Assembly (NCBI GenBank): GCA_964519245.1
Contig: CAZFLK010000134.1
Location: 1-16,055 of the forward strand
DNA: 16,055 bases
From: JAYPEY01 sp964519245
GTDB lineage: Bacteria; Verrucomicrobiota; Verrucomicrobiia; Limisphaerales; JAYPEY01
Direction: 5' to 3'
The position numbers and the translations under genes were made by a program. The number at the start of each line of letters is the position of its first letter. Position 1 is the stretch's first letter. A model generated the notes under the pieces. That model saw only the letters and a program-made list of their open reading frames with translations. It searched no databases and was not told the DNA's origin. Shown here one piece after another: positions 14,101 to 16,055 of this stretch.

Positions 14101-16055
14101 ATCGCGCCGGATGCCGCGTCGCCGCCATCGAGTTTCGTGATGATGGTCTCCGCATCCGCCAGGTCCTCGCGCCCGCCGGTGAGGACGATGCTGTTGGAGT
14201 TGCGGTCGGTCGAGATCGAGATGCGCTGGATCGGATTGTTCCGCGAATCATAGGTCACCATGGTCTTGGCCAGAATCTCGGCCACCTGCTCAGCATCGCT
14301 GTTCTGCAACTGAAAGACCCGGGCGCCGCCCTTGGAATCCCCCGCCTTGTCAAGCCGCTCCACCACGCTCTCATATATCAAAAGCTCGTCGCGGGGCCCC
14401 GAAATGATCAACCGACCGCCCACCGTGTCCGGAACCACGCGGGTCTGGGGCGTGTAATCCGGCCCTTGCCGATCCGCCAACATCTCGGCCCCGACCGTGC
14501 CGACCATCTCAGCCAACCCGGCGGCGTCGGCGCTGTTCAACTCGATGACCCGCATCTCCCGGGGCTCCATCCTCGGCCGTTTGTCCAGTTGCTGGATCAA
14601 CCCGTCAGCCGCCGCAATCGCGTCGCCGTCGCCTGTCACGATCAGGCTGTTGCTGCGGGTGTCGGTAAGAATGCGGGCTCCGGGCGATTGCGCGGCGACC
14701 GCCTGTTCCACCACGGTTGAAAGATCCGTCGCCAGGGCCGACTTGAGCGCAAAGACCCGGGTTTCCTCGGTCTTGGGCTCACTGCCCTCCGGATCAAGCT
14801 GCCGGATGATCCCTTCGACCCGTTCGATCTCGGCCTTGGTTCCCGTGACCAGGATCCGGTTGTCGCGCGCCTCGGCCAACAAGGTCGCCGCGCCGCCTTC
14901 CGGCTCCCGGACTCCGCTGGCCTGCTCCCGATACAGCTGTTGAACCAAGGGGGCAAGGTCCTCCGCCTTGCGGCCAAACAACTGTATGCCCCGGATTTCT
15001 TTCGCAAGGGCGCTGACGCGGGAGGCGTCCAACTCCCGAATCAGGGTGGCAATCTTCTCTCCATCTTCCGAGGTCGCCAGCACGATGATCTGCCGGCTTG
15101 CCGCGTCCGGGAAAAGTTTGGGAGCCAATTGAGCGTCAGACTGATTCTCGCCCAACTGGGCCGTCAACTGCGACACCAGGGCAATCATCTCCTCGGGTGT
15201 CTTGGAGCGCACCGGGAGCATCGCCAGCGCACGCTTCGGCCGCGCCGGAGCCACATCCAGGGTCGCGATCACTTCGCCAACGGCCTCGAGTTGCGACTCC
15301 GTCGCCGTGACCAGCAGCCGGTTGTTCTGCTCATCCGCGATCACCGAGGGCGCCAACTCGCGGGCAAATCGGGGGTCGTTCATGCGCTCGGCGATCAAGG
15401 CGTTCGCGTTCTCGATGATCGAGCCGGCCCGGGCATGCTCCAATGAGAAGATCTTCAGGTTGCGCGGACTGCTCATGCGCCGCTGCCCGTCGAGTTGTTC
15501 GATGATATCCTCGGCCTTCCCAACATCCTCCGGGGAACCCGTGACGACCACGGCTTTCGAATTCGGCTCAACCGCAATCTGGGCGGCGACGCCGTAACCG
15601 CCGTGCGGCAACTCCTTGGTCAACACCTGCTTCAGGAGGTCGCCAACCTGGGAGATCTCCATTCGGCGAATCTCGAACACCCGTGTGAGATGCACAACCT
15701 CACGCTCGGCCCCGCGATCCTCACCGCCCTTCTTCCCGTGCACCGGCCGATCAAGGCTGTTGATGACCGCCTCGATCTGATCCGCCTGCTGGGCCAACGG
15801 CGCCGCGACAATCAAGCGGTTCTCGGTCTCGTCGATGATCAACCGGGCCTTGGTCGCAGCCGTGGCGGCGGATTCGCCTGAGGCCGCGATTCCCGGAACA
15901 GCCTGCCGCAACATCTCCGCCAACTCGGTCGGCTTCTTGACAACCGGCCGGTAAATGCGCACCTCGCCGCTGCCGCCCTCCTTGTTCTCAAACTCCTTGA
16001 TCAATTCCTCGGCCAGTGCCATGCGGTCCTGCGGCCCGAACAGGATCATCGTTCG
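5148..16055 (-). CDS. Giant secretin with about 40 tandem N domains (5'-partial)
   Basis: The frame runs from the stop at 5148-5150 through the right edge without interruption. The first in-window Met (16049) is preceded by in-frame Arg-Thr and lies inside a repeat strand, so it is not the start. At least 3,635 codons are visible. Numbering from that Met, residues 1-3333 are tandem KH-like N domains of the Secretin_N type, residues 3334-3567 are the secretin pore, and 3568-3633 are a charged tail. Known biology: secretins form 12- to 15-subunit outer-membrane channels for type II and III secretion, type IV pili and phage exit, and a usual type II GspD is about 650-700 aa with N0-N3. This one is more than five times longer. 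The signal peptide and any N0 domain lie outside the window. There are no frameshifts or stops, and the conserved positions are kept, which argues for a functional gene. No other secretion or pilus gene is visible beside it, so pathway and substrate cannot be assigned. Confidence 0.96.
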   Translation of the reverse strand, partial: RTMILFGPQDRMALAEELIKEFENKEGGSGEVRIYRPVVKKPTELAEMLRQAVPGIAASGESAATAATKARLIIDETENRLIVAAPLAQQADQIEAVINSLDRPVHGKKGGEDRGAEREVVHLTRVFEIRRMEISQVGDLLKQVLTKELPHGGYGVAAQIAVEPNSKAVVVTGSPEDVGKAEDIIEQLDGQRRMSSPRNLKIFSLEHARAGSIIENANALIAERMNDPRFARELAPSVIADEQNNRLLVTATESQLEAVGEVIATLDVAPARPKRALAMLPVRSKTPEEMIALVSQLTAQLGENQSDAQLAPKLFPDAASRQIIVLATSEDGEKIATLIRELDASRVSALAKEIRGIQLFGRKAEDLAPLVQQLYREQASGVREPEGGAATLLAEARDNRILVTGTKAEIERVEGIIRQLDPEGSEPKTEETRVFALKSALATDLSTVVEQAVAAQSPGARILTDTRSNSLIVTGDGDAIAAADGLIQQLDKRPRMEPREMRVIELNSADAAGLAEMVGTVGAEMLADRQGPDYTPQTRVVPDTVGGRLIISGPRDELLIYESVVERLDKAGDSKGGARVFQLQNSDAEQVAEILAKTMVTYDSRNNPIQRISISTDRNSNSIVLTGGREDLADAETIITKLDGGDAASGAIQGKGGSGAAAKRGLKVFEVGDGKAASLAVLAQNVFESQNAHRPGVDQVSFTAGPDGRKLIVMAPAGLLEQVETVVNLLNVKPARTSRSLQRIETTGQGGGEVVDTVQKIYAEQSAKQPGPAASIYADPSGSGLMVYGSEAQVAQVRQIVSTLSLAPSPKRETKVFEVGGAADVQRLQPLVEQLYSDQWKDKARDDPADAQILADSRMGRLIVTGKPEHVKEIGAIIEQLGVSDAKPESGKRQTKVFQLNGGDADDIQKLVERLYEDGAKERFGDADPGTLILADDDNNRLVVSGDEAEVKAVSEIVDTLQLDATEGGSARIFVLKHADPQAVARIVSMAVSGQDPSNSYMRYYRFSRYRPSNAPKEFNASADAGTRTVIVSGKPKDVLAAASIIEQLDQPADAAPRKMRVVEVGPGEADDVAEQVRELFGDQAKSRPELRENDILVMEGSNGDRIIVSGNEEQLLVVDEIVKTISPEEAPTVARETRVYDIKVGDADDIGDVVRDLYEKQLRSRTTRPGTEALILDDRSTNRLIVSAIPEELKAIDSMITQLDKASPREDTVRFFKLKNANPDDVVSILQRVIVRYNSRGVPLPQVTATTDRATDTLIITGSPDDLGLAAKLIEDYDRDSKAPDAAPRRMKVVNVGYGKADELVEQVRSLFDDQTQSRPELRRNDILVMEGVEGDQIVIAGNEEQLKVVDEIVKTLAPEEVKATRKETRVYDILNGDADDIGDIVKDLYRAQLKKRKTRPESQALILDDRSTNRLLVSAIPEEMAEIDAIIAQLDKARPRNDAVRFIQLKNADPDNLRSILSTAIVRYNSRGYPVPLVSATVDRSTGTLILTGDEKDLGRAEKLIADYDGTDIPREERVTRFVKTHDADPDEIARQLGQLYQADMRQRGKRNQADAVFMGNDDANRVIITARASDMKFIDDALGQLLEGWGDAERRVQMFTLKHVPATPVADMVNQLFDRRYSRSRTAGRLTTTPGPDDKTLLVDADGATLKRVAEFIATIDAPQGDGDAVIQTVHLEEGESEAIARALMDTINAEGANPELKSVHVTPVTGTKTLLLNGPRESVDKVMEIVKKLDTGSIGGEAEVRIYQLKNTTARDIEPLLAQLIKNLMSKGGGADTGGSRSSRNRYYPFYGYYPYSRMSGGQDGGGKQPSITIHEETNRLLITAKADQFELIEKLLPELDKAPESSDKDVQFVWLKTADGYEIIDAIDAFYADRSARDQPYLETDLLGEQLTVIAKRSDMPQIMDLIEQFDEGIVQVDQQIRMISLSRVPVEQMAEMLKTLYPQMYSGKLTFVERLEAGDAPEEATKADDSDAKPEGGDKREGKSGDDRPEVVISVDKKTNMLLLSGPSAELDKVDEIIFELEWFALPGETDLHVYPLKKADPAVVAKTLNDLFRFEAQALAAQQAKPKTGSNNNNNSSNNSQRTQQRSARPPKMIVVPEPRTRSIIVRATPTDYLTVESLIEQLDQAGEQSKIAYRLIPLKNAPAAKLAPMIVIMAEQLKAAQPGDALVIEPYDRNRSLLVIGRAVVIDEIETMIRDLDIPATDEEVEVVKVVLEHADAATVAATLNDIFSRGSRLTPRAKGDPEQGSGKALAKPLNVAADARLNSVFISGAKEAVVLAQEIVADMDRKQEGFLTEVKLIQLRYASAVKILPLLQSVFAEGGAVPGTEGVSAFVTRLKTVDPDGGDLTSELPKARAAIVMQADESLNVLIVAARSDALPLIEAVVKQLDIPEASGIASVRIYPLEHADATSVRSIITDVYAGSLTGSNRTADKPNVMVDARSNALVVAGTDASFAMIDSLLAMLDTELPLELRDIHILKLEHADANELAATIQNLMDSRISRIGGGKRGAAEAQRVLIVPEARSNSLLIAGGKDSFELVESLAKRLDAAAPALSGTIRLLPLNFADARTVASSFDSLFTARYAATRGTERNRNKPVIVADARINALLITAAMDDNEIIDELLPKLDRKLDNPSLLLTVVPLKHNDAAQVSNMLEDIFDARLKSRAVPGQTPSPSEEVSIEVDSLNNTLIVSSNKENLETINDLLKQIDVQPMMAEGVFETFVLEHADAQRVATLIQSLIQQGLYRPGRAVSGRSRSRSARVAGEALAVAVDPRSNTLIVSASPENLGVVKEVIRQVDTRDFAQGGDIKFYKLEHAQASDIAVTLGSFFESKRAADSVAINAPERGIPVSIIPDDRINALLVTGSKEAFDTLDRILPELDGEDQIARQNFKVIPLQNATATALRDTLEQLFANRPPPVKGQRPDPITLVADAWVNALIVGARVHDMTMVESMIEKLDSEQVELGLRVEVIPVLKANVERIAETVQELYRESSTRASGLPVFVNADERLNALVVSGGETDLKRIKEVVRKLDTDEVSRVNEIRVIPLEYARADSLATILSSALNDKPDSLEGGNADSQSLLQFVTSSADGEKFITSALHEAVLITPDTRMNSLIVSGPVDYMGLLERIVKRLDDASPREAQIKVFSLKNTEARLVGQLLLGLFRLTPSGAPAAGNDRSVEYTLYRPTLNGEEAVASAVVGAEEQSALRISIDPRSNSILVGGSEHYIGLVAEVIESLDAGGGVARKSQVYRLKNAQAADVSTAIRDFLDQDRQRITQVLGQDAVRTAEALLEKEVAIVAEPVSNTLLLSAHAHYFETLNTMIEELDRAQPQVLVQVLLAEITVDAMRDLGVEWNYSKTLGNGWNFGSGTDFGVPAELATLGGYSALVTGNNFNFLLRALENDGHLEVLSRPQILTADNQPASINIGQRVPLITGSQITPQGGVNNQFDYRDVGVSLAVTPRIVGDGFVQIDVQTTNSSISSSSVQINADATVPIINERRASTMVSVQSGQTVVIGGLISASEDSREKKMPLLGNIPLLGNLFKNSRNVSDRKELLVLLTPQILNAEAGDPWARDINEFSDEMIRESSMKNAFKDDEKKRAMFERVFPTDVEPQDGEVKPKKPEDEVKPRRE
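5151..5354 (-). other. Charged C-terminal tail of the giant secretin
   Basis: The last 68 residues follow the final barrel strand. They are rich in Asp, Glu, Lys and Arg and end in a run of K-P, E-D and R-R-E. In several secretins a C-terminal S domain here binds a pilotin lipoprotein, but this tail shows no sequence likeness I can defend to a known S domain. It could also be a disordered extension. Confidence 0.6.
5355..6050 (-). other. Secretin pore domain (GspD/PilQ type)
   Basis: These are residues 3334-3565 of the visible protein. The order of motifs is canonical: opening strand VLVQVLLAEITVD, the FLLRALENDG helix, LSRPQILTADNQPASINIGQ, the gate-region VPLITGS..., YRDVGVSLAVTPRI, then VPIINERRASTMVSVQSGQT leading to VVIGGLI, and finally KKMPLLGNIPLLGNLFKNS with KELLVLLTPQIL. 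These are the hallmark positions of the family's double beta-barrel and its lip helix. No key motif is missing, so the pore itself looks normal; only the N-domain part is extreme. Confidence 0.96.
7746..7814 (-). other. Arg/Ser-rich loop in an N domain
   Basis: Residues 2746-2768, in the unit starting at 2719, hold RPGRAVSGRSRSRSARV: an SR-repeat-like basic loop at the usual insertion position. It is basic where the loop at residues 1951-1994 is acidic. Confidence 0.7.
9762..9851 (-). other. Poly-Asn/Gln/Ser insertion in an N domain
   Basis: Residues 2067-2096, in the unit starting at 2033, contain five consecutive Asn codons, all GTT on the plus strand (AAC on the coding strand, 9810-9824), then SS, NN and a Q/R-rich run. 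The uniform AAC codons point to slippage expansion of a trinucleotide. The stretch should be disordered and may be length-variable between strains. Confidence 0.8.
10068..10199 (-). other. Acidic low-complexity insertion in an N domain
   Basis: Residues 1951-1994, in the unit starting at 1922, are rich in Asp, Glu, Lys and Gly (EEATKADDSDAKPEGGDK...). The insertion occupies the same loop as in other units and makes this the longest unit at 111 residues. It is probably disordered. Confidence 0.75.
10614..10739 (-). other. Tyr/Gly/Ser-rich loop inserted in an N domain
   Basis: Residues 1771-1812 sit between the first helix and the second conserved strand of the unit starting at residue 1744. 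The insertion has seven tyrosines in a short RYYPFYGYYPYSR segment flanked by GGG-rich stretches. It lengthens the unit to 108 residues. The composition suggests a flexible, aromatic sticky loop; what it touches is unknown. Confidence 0.8.
11499..12884 (-). repeat. Tandem duplication of a three-domain (A-B-C) block inside the secretin
   Basis: Residues 1056-1287 (12189-12884) and 1288-1517 (11499-12188) are adjacent copies of the same trio. By hand alignment the A domains share about 51 of 78 residues, the B domains about 55 of 78 and the C domains about 43 of 66, far above the likeness to other units. The types differ in the second conserved strand: A has E-G-x-x-G-D-x-I, B has DDRSTNRL-x-VSA, and C has D-R-x-T-x-T-L-I-x-T-G with a YNSRG loop. 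The DNA is clearly diverged, so the event is not recent. An adjacent B-like and C-like pair (residues 891-1055) may be an older copy of part of the block. Confidence 0.88.
12990..13070 (-). other. Tyr/Arg-rich loop in an N domain
   Basis: Residues 994-1020, in the C-like unit starting at 968, read as Y-M-R-Y-Y-R-F-S-R-Y-R-P. This is a second aromatic loop, but basic, unlike the Gly-rich one at residues 1771-1812. It takes the place of the YNSRG loop of the related C domains. Confidence 0.7.

Larger units (their letters stand above)
6051..16055 (-). repeat. Array of 40 complete plus one partial secretin N-domain repeats
   Basis: Each unit follows the same plan: a first strand (R-V-x-x-L-K-N), A-D-A, a helix ending L-x-x-L-F/Y, a variable loop, the strand V-x-A-D-x-R-x-N-x-L-I-V-S-G, and a helix ending I-I-x-Q-L-D. 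Domain starts, in residues from the first in-window Met: 29, 117, 196, 273, 350, 429, 497, 575, 662, 737, 810, 891, 968, 1056, 1134, 1212, 1288, 1366, 1444, 1518, 1595, 1671, 1744, 1852, 1922, 2033, 2136, 2210, 2299, 2401, 2476, 2559, 2638, 2719, 2809, 2891, 2968, 3042, 3143, 3247. Residues 1-28 are the end of a further unit. Units are 68-111 residues, mostly 73-90. The boundaries are mine by eye; the last and first few residues of each could shift. Units in the pore-proximal half often carry the exact string LEHADA or LKNA at strand 1. Confidence 0.92.

Noticed and set aside
16047..16049. The ATG at 16049 as the real start of the secretin
   Set aside because: In-frame codons upstream are open and encode the preceding residues of a repeat strand; there is no signal peptide after this Met.
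6051..16055. The repeat array as a non-ribosomal, adhesin or CRISPR-like repeat region
   Set aside because: The repeats are not conserved at DNA level, and at protein level they show the KH-like secretin N-domain pattern leading directly into a secretin pore.

Overview
The window is high-GC bacterial DNA with six protein-coding genes, and about two thirds of it (5148-16055) is one reading frame. The genes suggest a Gram-negative, PVC-type bacterium. A secretin requires an outer membrane, there is a lipoprotein and a Sec-exported CXXCH protein, and none of the starts has a convincing Shine-Dalgarno. The 394-aa anchored protein carries a YIANLR..GCPEETIRDI segment that I associate from memory with Verrucomicrobia. 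That assignment is an inference; no rRNA or other marker gene is present.

Layout. Positions 1-35 hold five copies of a heptamer, followed directly by hinT (41-379, +). Converging on it are two minus-strand genes: a membrane-anchored helical protein of unknown function (409-1593) and, upstream of it, an exported protein with one CXXCH haem site (1684-3015). A small minus-strand lipoprotein (3170-3685) lies next. A divergent intergenic region with a perfect 8-bp palindrome (3832-3851) separates it from a plus-strand multi-pass membrane protein with a coiled coil and a C-terminal double zinc ribbon (3965-5086). That gene converges on the giant minus-strand frame, with a 61-bp hairpin-bearing gap (5087-5147) between them.

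The giant gene is the main feature. Its last 300 residues are a canonical GspD/PilQ-type secretin pore with a charged tail. The visible part upstream, about 3,330 residues, is an unbroken string of 40 complete N-domain (KH-like, Secretin_N type) repeats plus part of another. The gene continues past the right edge, so the true total is unknown. A typical type II secretin has about four such N domains. The array has internal history: three adjacent domains (A-B-C) are duplicated in tandem at 11499-12884, with about two thirds amino-acid identity by hand count. Several domains carry long insertions of very different composition (Tyr/Gly-rich, poly-Asn, acidic, Arg/Ser-rich) at the same structural position. 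No other secretion-system component is visible, so what the protein secretes or builds cannot be read from this window.

hinT and the small proteins show no obvious functional link to the secretin. The zinc-ribbon membrane protein and the lipoprotein are the nearest envelope-associated neighbours, but they are transcribed in opposite directions from a shared intergenic region.
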